Positions 55,201 through 62,256 of a DNA stretch of 64,000 bases are shown in pieces. The position numbers and the translations under genes are program-made. This stretch comes from Pseudomonadota bacterium. Lineage in GTDB: Bacteria > Pseudomonadota > Gammaproteobacteria > Ga0077536. Under the pieces are notes generated by a model. It ran no database searches. It was not told where the DNA came from and saw nothing but the letters and a program-made list of their open reading frames with translations. The DNA is taken from the NCBI GenBank assembly GCA_016719885.1, contig JADJYF010000021.1:1-64000 (forward strand), given 5' to 3'. Each line of letters opens with the position of its first letter. Position 1 is the stretch's first letter.

Positions 55201-55857
55201 ATGCTGCTGACCACGCTGCAAGAGCACCTGACGTGTCTGTACGAAGCGCCGATTGAACAGCGCGTTGCCGACTACCTCGTCACCGACGCGCGACTCGCCG
55301 AGTCACTCGAGTCGGGGGAACAGGCGCACACCAACAGCGAAAGGCTGCTGGTGCGTGAATGTGAAGACACGCTCGACATCAGCCTCTACATCGACGCGCA
55401 GGTGCTGGACAGCCTGTCGGCCTGCGACCCTTACGCCTGTCTCGACGAGCGCAACCTCAACGAATTCCTGATCGCGCTCGAAGGTGTCAGCCATTTCCAC
55501 TACCTGGTGTGGAACGCTGTGCATGCGCGCCAGGTAACCCAGCTCGAAATGGAATTACAGGCGGAGGTCGACAAGTACGTCACCGCCACCTTGTTGTTAC
55601 GGCAACAAGGCGTCATCGACGACAGCGAGGAATTTCATGAGCAGTTCTTCGCCGCGGTGAGCTACGCCGCCGATCATCATTGCCCGCTCGGGCAACGCTA
55701 TCGCGCCGCCAATCACTACGCCGGCAAGTATTGTCGTAAATTGAATCGTCGCTACCCGGCCCAGCATCAGCAGCCGATGTTCATCAAGGAACTGCGCCGC
55801 TTCTACCGGCTGTCGCAAAATGAAAAAATCCGCTCCATCGACAAGGCACTCAATTGA
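55201..55857 (+). CDS. Unknown protein, second of a tandem pair
   Basis: This 218-residue protein has an acidic, largely helical N-terminal part (CEDTLDISLYIDAQVLDSL), then LNEFLIALEGVSHFHYLVWNA and a C-terminal stretch rich in His, Tyr and Arg (CPLGQRYRAANHYAGKYCRK, FIKELRRFYRLSQNEKIRSID). No signal or known domain is seen. It follows the previous gene by 14 bases; the spacing suggests a complex. Confidence 0.72.
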   Translation: MLLTTLQEHLTCLYEAPIEQRVADYLVTDARLAESLESGEQAHTNSERLLVRECEDTLDISLYIDAQVLDSLSACDPYACLDERNLNEFLIALEGVSHFHYLVWNAVHARQVTQLEMELQAEVDKYVTATLLLRQQGVIDDSEEFHEQFFAAVSYAADHHCPLGQRYRAANHYAGKYCRKLNRRYPAQHQQPMFIKELRRFYRLSQNEKIRSIDKALN

Positions 55858-55866
55858 AAGGAAGCA

Positions 55867-56205
55867 TCAATCGCCGATTTTCTTGTGCAGATGGGGCATG
55901 GAGCTCGCGTCGCCGGCCTTCATGTAGCGTTTTTCCGAGCCGGTCGCGGTCACGTTCTCATAAACACCCTTGTCGCGCTTGACCAGCTTGGTGAAGCCCT
56001 GGTTCTTCAAGGTCGAATTGCCGACCGGGATGGAGATGCCCTGCACGCCGAGCTTCTTGCGCACCGGCGCTTCGAAATCCGTGTCGCCCATCGGCACCTG
56101 CGCGGCGAAGCATAGTTCGCCCCAATTACGGATCACGACCTGCATGCCGTGACGCACGGTCACCACCTGGCCGTTCTCTTCGCACACGTATTCATATACC
56201 GGCAT
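55867..56205 (-). CDS. FmdB-like N-terminus, zinc cysteines lost
   Basis: This 112-residue protein begins MPVYEYVCEENGQ, like FmdB zinc-ribbon proteins (MPIYEYxCxxCG), but the second Cys is missing and no further CxxC appears. The rest is a beta/basic region (GISIPVGNSTLKNQGF, KRDKGVYENVTATGSEKRYM). GGAGGT lies six bases before ATG 56205. It is the last gene of a leftward group with a nitroreductase. Confidence 0.55.
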   Translation of the reverse strand: MPVYEYVCEENGQVVTVRHGMQVVIRNWGELCFAAQVPMGDTDFEAPVRKKLGVQGISIPVGNSTLKNQGFTKLVKRDKGVYENVTATGSEKRYMKAGDASSMPHLHKKIGD

Positions 56206-56265
56206 GTCGCAACCTCCGAACGTGAAGATGCCTGGGCGCCGCAGCGCGTTCGGCATCGAATCCTT

Positions 56266-56823
56266 TCACCATCGGCCTTGGTGGAGAAAGTCGGCGACGG
56301 CCTTGCGCTCGCGTTGCGCCGCGGACTTCTCTTCCACGCCCGCTGGCAGGCGGGCGGCATCGCCGAGATAGCCGAGCGCCATCACGGCGACCGCGTCGAC
56401 GTCATCGGGCAAGGCCAGCGCACGATGCGCGATGTCCGCATCGAAACCGGCCATCTGGTGCACGAACAAGCCTTGGTGAGTCGCCTCGCCGAGCAGGTTG
56501 CCGACCGCCAAGCCGAGATCATAGTGCGCCCAGCGATTGGGTTTGCCGTTGTGCGAAAAGTTCTTGCGCACGCAGTTCAACACCAGCACCGGCGCGGTGG
56601 CCGCCCACGCCTGGTTGGCGGGCATGAGAGAACCCAACAAGGCCTCGTGTTGCGCGTCGACGCCCTGGCGGGTCACCACGAAACTCCACGGCTGGTCGTT
56701 GTAGCAGGACGGCGCCCAGCGCGCGGCTTCGAACAAGGTCTGCAATTTCTCGGCTTCGATGGGTCGCGACGCGAAGGCGCGTGGACTCCAGCGTTGGCTG
56801 AGGACCTCGAGTATGGCGGACAT
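56266..56823 (-). CDS. Nitroreductase-family oxidoreductase
   Basis: This 185-residue FMN protein has VLSQRWSPRAF, where the arginine pair contacts FMN phosphate, the AARWAPSCYNDQPWSFVV motif and LGLAVGNLLGEATHQGLFVHQMAGFD. ATG 56823 with AAGGAG upstream is preferred to an ATG 42 bases earlier. It is smaller than the 216-residue nitroreductase at 10.6 kb and is not closely related. The substrate is unknown. Confidence 0.82.
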   Translation of the reverse strand: MSAILEVLSQRWSPRAFASRPIEAEKLQTLFEAARWAPSCYNDQPWSFVVTRQGVDAQHEALLGSLMPANQAWAATAPVLVLNCVRKNFSHNGKPNRWAHYDLGLAVGNLLGEATHQGLFVHQMAGFDADIAHRALALPDDVDAVAVMALGYLGDAARLPAGVEEKSAAQRERKAVADFLHQGRW

Positions 56824-56861
56824 CGGTAACTCCTTGGCTGGCGACGTGCTTGCGTCGCCCT

Positions 56862-57104
56862 TCATCGCTTGTCGTTGAGCAGGGCGCCGACCGCGGCGTA
56901 GGTCGCGACGCAGTACGGCACGCAGTAAGTGAGGCCTATCTTGGCAAGGTCGAGGTACGTCAAGCTGCCCGCGATGATGCGGTCACCGTAGTTGATGGCA
57001 ACCAGGATGCTGCCGACCACCGCCGCCACGCGCAGCGCGCGGCGCACCGTGGCCGGCGCCAACGCGATGGCGCGCCAGGATGCGGCTTGCGCGAGGCGGT
57101 GCAT
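56862..57104 (-). CDS. Small two-helix membrane protein, NrtS-like
   Basis: This 80-residue protein has two membrane helices (about 24-42, VAAVVGSILVAINYGD, and about 50-72, LAKIGLTYCVPYCVATYAAVGA). The L-T-Y-x-V-P-Y-C-V-A-T-Y end matches the NrtS nitrate/nitrite transporter family as I recall it. It belongs to the leftward group between an exported protein and a nitroreductase. The transported ion is inferred from the family only. Confidence 0.6.
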   Translation of the reverse strand: MHRLAQAASWRAIALAPATVRRALRVAAVVGSILVAINYGDRIIAGSLTYLDLAKIGLTYCVPYCVATYAAVGALLNDKR

Positions 57105-57127
57105 GAAGTCCCGCGACTTCGCCGCGT

Positions 57128-57547
57128 TCAGTGTTGGGAACGCTCGAGCAGTCGCTCGTTACCCGGCTTGCGTTTGCTCGGGCCGCTGAAGATCGCGCCC
57201 AGGGCGCCGAAGAAGGTATCGTCCGATTTCGCCCTCGCGGCCGGCGCGGGGGCCTGGCTGGCCACCGGCGCGGCGGCGACCGCGGGCGCGGGAGCAGGCA
57301 TTGCGGTCGTTGTCGGGCTGCCGCCGTTCTGCGCCAGGCAGGACTTCCTGGCGGTCTCGCGCACCAACGCGATTTCCTGCTCGCTCATCGGCGCCTTCGC
57401 GCTGGCTTTCATCTCGGCAACCATGGCCGCCGCGTGCACGTCGCATCCGGTAGCGGTCTCGGCCAGAACGGCGTGGGTCGCAGGCAGCAAGGCTGCGACC
57501 ATGATGAGCCGCGCGCAGCCGCGGCGTGTCGTTGTGTAGTGGATCAC
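57128..57547 (-). CDS. Exported protein of unknown function
   Basis: This 139-residue protein starts at GTG 57547 with AAGAGG upstream. It has a signal peptide (ARLIMVAALLPATHAVLA), two cysteines far apart in the mature helical part (GCDVHAAAMVAEM and KSCLAQNGG) and a Pro/Ala linker, ending in a basic tail. It heads the leftward four-gene group. No domain is recognised. Confidence 0.6.
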   Translation of the reverse strand: MIHYTTTRRGCARLIMVAALLPATHAVLAETATGCDVHAAAMVAEMKASAKAPMSEQEIALVRETARKSCLAQNGGSPTTTAMPAPAPAVAAAPVASQAPAPAARAKSDDTFFGALGAIFSGPSKRKPGNERLLERSQH

Positions 57548-57716
57548 CGGCGAACCTCTTGATTACTTCAGCACCACATTTGGGCACAATGCCGCCCATG
57601 TCCGAGCGACGCTGTCCAAGGCACCGGCCCCAGGTGCGTCATGCCACGATCAGCGTGGCAATCTTAACCGCGTTCAGCCGAGGACAATACCAGCACGCCG
57701 GCACGCTGCGCGGACC

Positions 57717-58637
57717 ATGATCGAAGTTCGCGGGCTCAGCTACGAATATCCCGGGCTGCGTGCGCTGTGGGACGTCAGCTTCCAAATCGCGCGTGGCACC
57801 ATCACCGCCTTGGTCGGCCCCAACGGCGCGGGCAAGACCACGCTGCTGCGCTGCCTGGCCGGCATGGAACGTCCGCTCAGCGGCTCGATTCGGGTCAATG
57901 ACATCGACGTCGTCGAGGAGCCGCGCCGCAGTCATCGCCATCTCGGCTACCTGTCGGACTTCTTCGGGCTGTACGACCGACTCACGGTACGCCAGTGCCT
58001 GCGCTACGTCGGCGCCGCCAACGGTCTCGCGGCGCGCGACCTCGAGCACACGGTCGAAGACACGGCGGCCGAGCTCGGTCTCCATGATCGACTCGAACAG
58101 CCGACCGGCGAGTTGTCGCGCGGCCTGCGCCAACGGGTGGCAATAGCCCAGGCCATCATCCACGGGCCGACGGTGGTGCTGCTCGACGAACCGGCTTCCG
58201 GCCTCGACCCCGAGGCCCGCTACGCGCTCGGAGAATTGTTCGTCACCCTGCGCCGCCGCGGCATGACCTTGCTGGTGTCGTCGCACATCCTGGCGGAACT
58301 CGAAGCTTATTCGACGCACATGCTGATCCTGCGCGGCGGGCAACTGGTCGAACATCGAGCCCTCGCGCAATCGCTCGCGATCGCCACCCCCATGGAGCTG
58401 CGCACACTCGACGATGCTTCGGCCTTGAGCGCCTTTCTTGCCGGCCACGCGGCGGTCAGCGATGTCTCGGTCGACGGCCACACCGTGCGCTTCGCCATGC
58501 AGGGCGATGAAGAACAACGCGCGGCGCTGCTCGCGGCGCTGCTTGCCACCGGCGCACGGGTCAGCCATTTCGCCGCCGTCGCCGAAGACCTGCAGCAGTC
58601 CTACATCAACTCCCTGGCGCGCGGCCCGCGGGCATGA
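57717..58637 (+). CDS. ABC exporter ATP-binding protein
   Basis: This 306-residue ATPase has Walker A GPNGAGKTTLL, the signature LSRGLRQRV (a variant of LSGGQ), Walker B VVLLDEPASGLDPEAR and the SSHILAELEAYS switch. A C-terminal domain of about 90 residues follows. It is of the ABC-2 / drug-antibiotic export type. ATG 57717 begins right before the domain. The stop overlaps the permease start (ATGA). Confidence 0.9.
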   Translation: MIEVRGLSYEYPGLRALWDVSFQIARGTITALVGPNGAGKTTLLRCLAGMERPLSGSIRVNDIDVVEEPRRSHRHLGYLSDFFGLYDRLTVRQCLRYVGAANGLAARDLEHTVEDTAAELGLHDRLEQPTGELSRGLRQRVAIAQAIIHGPTVVLLDEPASGLDPEARYALGELFVTLRRRGMTLLVSSHILAELEAYSTHMLILRGGQLVEHRALAQSLAIATPMELRTLDDASALSAFLAGHAAVSDVSVDGHTVRFAMQGDEEQRAALLAALLATGARVSHFAAVAEDLQQSYINSLARGPRA

Positions 58638-59965
58638 CGAATCCCGAACTGTTGCGCAACCTGTGGCTCGAGGTGACGCCGCACAAACTGCTGCTGATCC
58701 CGGCCGTGGTGTTCGCGGCGGCGGCGCTGGTACACGCCACCGACCCGACCGGCGTCGGCCTCAACAAGCTGGCCATGACCGCCTTCCTGGTGACGACCAT
58801 GGTGTGGGGCTCACGCCAGGCCGCCAACAGCGTGCTCGACGAGGCGCGCGCACGCACCTGGGACATCCAACGCATGTGCGCGCTTTCACCTTGGCTCATG
58901 ACCTGGGGCAAGCTGCTCGGCGCCACGGCGATGTCCTGGTACGCGGGCCTGTGTTGCCTGCTGGTGTTCATTGGCAGCAGCAGCGGCGGCGATGCGCGCA
59001 ACGGCGTGGTGGTGACTGTCCTGGTGATCGCGGTGGCGATACTTGCGCAAGGCTTGTCACTGATTGGCGCGCTGGTCGGACTGCATCGCGGCAGCGGTCT
59101 GCAATCGCGCTTCGCCAACCTGCTGGTGGTCGGGCTGTTGGTATTTCTGCTGCCCAACGTCATGAACCTCATCGATCCCGAGGCCACGCTGCTGTGGTTC
59201 GAAACGCCCATCAAGCGCCTGCCCTTCGCCACGGTGTCGGCCGTGCTGTTCGCGGCGTGGGCGGTATGGGGCGCGACCCGCGCCATGAGCATGGAGCTCA
59301 AGATCGCGACCCGTCCGGACGCGTGGCTGGCGTTCACCGTCTTCGCGGGCGTCTATGCTTGCGGCTTTGCCGGCATCGCGCCCGAGCCCTCGCTGGCCTT
59401 GTTGCGCTGTCTGTGCGCGACACTGTGCGTGACGGCCGTGGTACAGAGCTACGTCGCGGCGTTCGCCTATCCGAGCGACTTCATCCAGATGCGGCGCGCC
59501 GAGCGCGCCATCGTCGCGCGGCAGTATTGCCGCGCTCTCCAGGAGCTGCCCTTGTGGCCGGTATCGGCGGTGTTCGCCCTGGCCCTGGGCCTGCTGGCGG
59601 CGATGATCGGCGCGGCGCCCGAACTCACCAATCAGCGCCTCGACAATCTCGGCCCGGTGGCGCTGGCCGGCGCCTTGATGATGCTGCGCGATGTGCTGCT
59701 TCTGAGCTATTTCGGCATGCGCCTGCGTGGCGGCCGGCCGGAAGCCACGGCCCTCATCTACATTGCCATCGTGGACGGCCTGCTGCCGGCCCTGCTGCCG
59801 CAAGTCGGTCTCGCGTCCTTGGTGCCACTGTTCCTGCCGCCGTTCTTCCGTGCACCGCTGGTGGCCATCGCCATCCTTGCACTGCACTGCGCGGTGGTGG
59901 GGTTCCTGGCGCTGCGCGCCTACCGCGGCCTGCAGGCAAGGCTCAATGAAACACCTGCTGGATGA
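58634..59965 (+). CDS. ABC-2-type membrane permease
   Basis: This 443-residue protein has about ten hydrophobic spans (for example LLLIPAVVFAAAALV, VVVTVLVIAVAILAQG, LLVVGLLVFLLPNVM, ALGLLAAMIGAA and LVAIAILALHCAVVGFLAL) and no ATPase motif. It is coupled by a 4-base overlap to the ATPase gene. Its end overlaps the end of the convergent TraB-like gene by 23 bases. The exported substrate is unknown. Confidence 0.82.
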   Translation: MTNPELLRNLWLEVTPHKLLLIPAVVFAAAALVHATDPTGVGLNKLAMTAFLVTTMVWGSRQAANSVLDEARARTWDIQRMCALSPWLMTWGKLLGATAMSWYAGLCCLLVFIGSSSGGDARNGVVVTVLVIAVAILAQGLSLIGALVGLHRGSGLQSRFANLLVVGLLVFLLPNVMNLIDPEATLLWFETPIKRLPFATVSAVLFAAWAVWGATRAMSMELKIATRPDAWLAFTVFAGVYACGFAGIAPEPSLALLRCLCATLCVTAVVQSYVAAFAYPSDFIQMRRAERAIVARQYCRALQELPLWPVSAVFALALGLLAAMIGAAPELTNQRLDNLGPVALAGALMMLRDVLLLSYFGMRLRGGRPEATALIYIAIVDGLLPALLPQVGLASLVPLFLPPFFRAPLVAIAILALHCAVVGFLALRAYRGLQARLNETPAG

Positions 59966-61139
59966 TGCGGAAGCCGGCAATATAGGTGCCGCTGGCAGCG
60001 CCCAGCGAACTGAGGAAGAACACCAGGAAGGTGCGCGCCACGCGGTTGTGTCGCCAGCCTGATACGGTGGCGGTGTCCTTGCGCAGCTTGCGAAAATCAG
60101 CCACGGTGGGTTTGCGGATCCAGGCCTCGACCGGCGCCGTCACCATGCCGATGCCGATGGCCGGATGCAGCGTGGTGAGCGGCGCGCCGAGAAAGGCGCT
60201 GATGATGGTCAGCACATGGCCCCCCGCCACCAGCGCGCCCAGCGCGGCGAGGCCGCCGGTGATGCAGATCCATTGCAGGACCAACGACCAGCCGAGCGCC
60301 GGGCTGCGCATGAATCCCACCACGAAGCCCGCCGCGAACAGCAGCACCAGCAGCGTGGGGATGTGTTTCACCCAGCTCGCGCCCGCTGGCACCGTGTCCA
60401 GCGCCGCGAGCCGCGTCGCGCGTTCGCTCATGCCTTGTTCGAGGTAGCGCCGTATGCCTTTCAAGTGGCCGGCGCCAACCACCGCCAGCACGCGTCGGGC
60501 GCCGCTGTCGGCAATGTCGAGCAGGTGCGCGGCCATGTATTGATCGCGCTCGTCTATCAGCGGTTGGTAGATCTGGTGGGCGCTGTCAGCGAACTGCGCG
60601 AAGGTGCTTTCCAGCAGGTCGCCTTCCTTGAGCGCTTCGATTTCCTCCTCGGGGATCTCGTCGTCGACGACGATGCTGGCGAACAACCCCGAGAACAGGT
60701 ACATGCGCTTGTACCACGGGACGTTGCGATAGATACGGCGCAGCGTGGTGCCGATATCGCGATCGATGAGATGCAGCTTGAGGTCGCGCCCGCGCGCGCC
60801 GTCGATTGCAGCGCGCATTTCGGCGCCGGGCTCGATGCCAAACTGTTCGGCGATGCGCTGCTGGAAAGCGGACATCGCCAGCATGGCGGTGATCATCGGC
60901 ACCTTGCCGCCACGAATCACTTCGAACAAATCCATGCGTTCGAGCGTGTCGGGGTCGACCATGCCGCGATGGCGGTTGGCGCACAGCTCGATGGCGATTT
61001 CATCGTAGTGACCGCTGTCGATTTCGCGCGCGACGGCCTCGGCGCTGGCGCGCGACACGTGCGCGGTGCCGAGCAGGCGCACGGTGCAAGCGCCGATCTC
61101 GATATCCACATGCGGCTGGACCGCGTCCTCTGAACTCAT
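59943..61139 (-). CDS. TraB/PrgY-family membrane protein
   Basis: This 398-residue protein has an N-terminal TraB domain (about 15-245): VRLLGTAHVSRASAEAV with the GTAHxS motif, EIAIELCANRHRGM with conserved Glu, and VVGAGHLKGIRRYLEQG. The C-terminal part has four or five membrane helices (about 265-395). TraB/PrgY/Tiki proteins are putative metalloproteases; PrgY acts on a pheromone peptide. Start ATG 61139 overlaps the stop of the retropepsin-like gene (ATGA). Confidence 0.85.
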   Translation of the reverse strand: MSSEDAVQPHVDIEIGACTVRLLGTAHVSRASAEAVAREIDSGHYDEIAIELCANRHRGMVDPDTLERMDLFEVIRGGKVPMITAMLAMSAFQQRIAEQFGIEPGAEMRAAIDGARGRDLKLHLIDRDIGTTLRRIYRNVPWYKRMYLFSGLFASIVVDDEIPEEEIEALKEGDLLESTFAQFADSAHQIYQPLIDERDQYMAAHLLDIADSGARRVLAVVGAGHLKGIRRYLEQGMSERATRLAALDTVPAGASWVKHIPTLLVLLFAAGFVVGFMRSPALGWSLVLQWICITGGLAALGALVAGGHVLTIISAFLGAPLTTLHPAIGIGMVTAPVEAWIRKPTVADFRKLRKDTATVSGWRHNRVARTFLVFFLSSLGAASGTYIAGFRIIQQVFH

Positions 61140-61651
61140 ATTTCCGGTGCTCCGACCGCGGCCACGGCAAATCCGTTACGCAACCAGTTGCGGCCGAGCA
61201 GGAGCATGTCGCCGGCGTTGCTGCGGTCATTGAGATTGGTCAACACGCGGTAACTGTTGCCGCGAAACTTAACGGTGAGATAAACGTGGTAGCGCACTTC
61301 GCGACAATCGGCGCTGCGTATGCCGCGCACCTGGGCAATCTTCGCGACCAGTGGATGGCGCTCGCCACGCTCGTTGATCAACACGAAACTGATCATCTTG
61401 CCGGTATCCCGGCCCGACGGCGGCCCATCGCTGTCCAGCACTTTGAGTTCATGAGCGTTGATGGACGACACCACCGCACCGGTATCGAGCCGCGCCTGGA
61501 ACACCTGGCCCGATTCATCGATGGTGACCGGCACCACCGCCGGCAGGGTATCGCGATTGGCGTGGTAGTGGCCGACGGCGAATCCGCCCGCCGCGCCCAG
61601 CGCCACGCACAGCAGCGCGCCCGCCAGGGCCCTGGTCAGCGACTGCGCCAT
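61136..61651 (-). CDS. Retropepsin-like aspartic protease-fold, exported
   Basis: This 171-residue protein has an N-terminal membrane anchor or signal (LAGALLCVALGAAGGFAVG) and a single-lobe aspartic protease fold: ARLDTGAVVSSINA (catalytic D-T-G) and LLLGRNWLRNGFAV. It matches the retropepsin-like / RimK-associated protease family. It precedes and overlaps the TraB-like gene by four bases. It is likely anchored in the inner membrane facing the periplasm. ATG 61651 is chosen over 61675; RBS support is weak. Confidence 0.8.
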   Translation of the reverse strand: MAQSLTRALAGALLCVALGAAGGFAVGHYHANRDTLPAVVPVTIDESGQVFQARLDTGAVVSSINAHELKVLDSDGPPSGRDTGKMISFVLINERGERHPLVAKIAQVRGIRSADCREVRYHVYLTVKFRGNSYRVLTNLNDRSNAGDMLLLGRNWLRNGFAVAAVGAPEI

Positions 61652-61783
61652 GCACCGGCACTCACGAATCTGCACATGCCCGCAATTGTAAGCGCGTTCC
61701 GCGCGCCGTCGCGACGCGCCAGGTTCAGTAATGATTCACCGCCGCGCGCCTAGCCTGCGGCAACGCACACGGGAGGACCGCTC

Positions 61784-62116
61784 ATGCGTAGATTCACATT
61801 GTTCATCGTCAGCGCCGCACTCGGCGCCGCTCCGTGCGGAGCTGCGTGGGCCTACAACGGCGGCATCGATCCTGGCACCAGTCCCGACTTCGGCCGCACG
61901 CCACTGCCGGTCATGATGCAACTCGATGCCGCCCCTGGCGGCGCCCCGGACGCCCCCGCCATTGTCGGCCGCGACCTCGCCACGCCCACGCAGCAACATG
62001 CGCGGCCGCGTGTGCGTCGCGCCGAGGGCGACGCGTTCCAGCGCTATTTCGACCGCCACTTCCGCGCCCATCTGGCACTCGACGCGGCGGCCATGCGCGA
62101 AACCGAAGTCGAGTAA
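61784..62116 (+). CDS. Small exported protein
   Basis: This 110-residue protein has a signal peptide (MRRFTLFIVSAALGAAPCGAAWA) and a Pro/Ala-rich mature part ending in an amphipathic, acidic-basic helix (RAEGDAFQRYFDRHF). GGGAGGA lies seven bases before ATG 61784. No known domain is seen. It stands between the divergent retropepsin-like gene and rep. Confidence 0.6.
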   Translation: MRRFTLFIVSAALGAAPCGAAWAYNGGIDPGTSPDFGRTPLPVMMQLDAAPGGAPDAPAIVGRDLATPTQQHARPRVRRAEGDAFQRYFDRHFRAHLALDAAAMRETEVE

Positions 62117-62118
62117 GG

Positions 62119-62138
62119 CGCGCGCCCCAAGGCGCGCG
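62119..62138 (+). terminator. GC hairpin after the small exported gene
   Basis: A perfect 8-bp stem CGCGCGCC/GGCGCGCG with loop CCAA lies three bases past the stop. There is no T tract. Confidence 0.4.
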
Positions 62139-62166
62139 AGCGCTGATTCCCAAGAGCGCCGGCAAA

Positions 62167-62197
62167 GTCAAGGCGGTGCGCGAGCACGCGCCTTGAC
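62167..62197. other. Hairpin with GCGA tetraloop upstream of rep
   Basis: GTCAAGGCG-GTGC-GCGA-GCAC-G-CGCCTTGAC gives 13 pairs around a GCGA (GNRA-type) tetraloop with one bulged G. It lies 60 bases before the rep start. It could be a terminator of the previous gene or a leader structure of rep. Confidence 0.45.
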
Positions 62198-62256
62198 TTA
62201 GAATCCGGCGCGGCCCGCGCGCTCCTCGCCCGGCGCGCAAACAAGAAAGCTTCAGC

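Noticed and set aside
58438..59949. 503-codon frame overlapping the ABC genes
   Set aside because: Same strand, shifted frame; no motifs; the ABC genes have clear domains and a coupled start.
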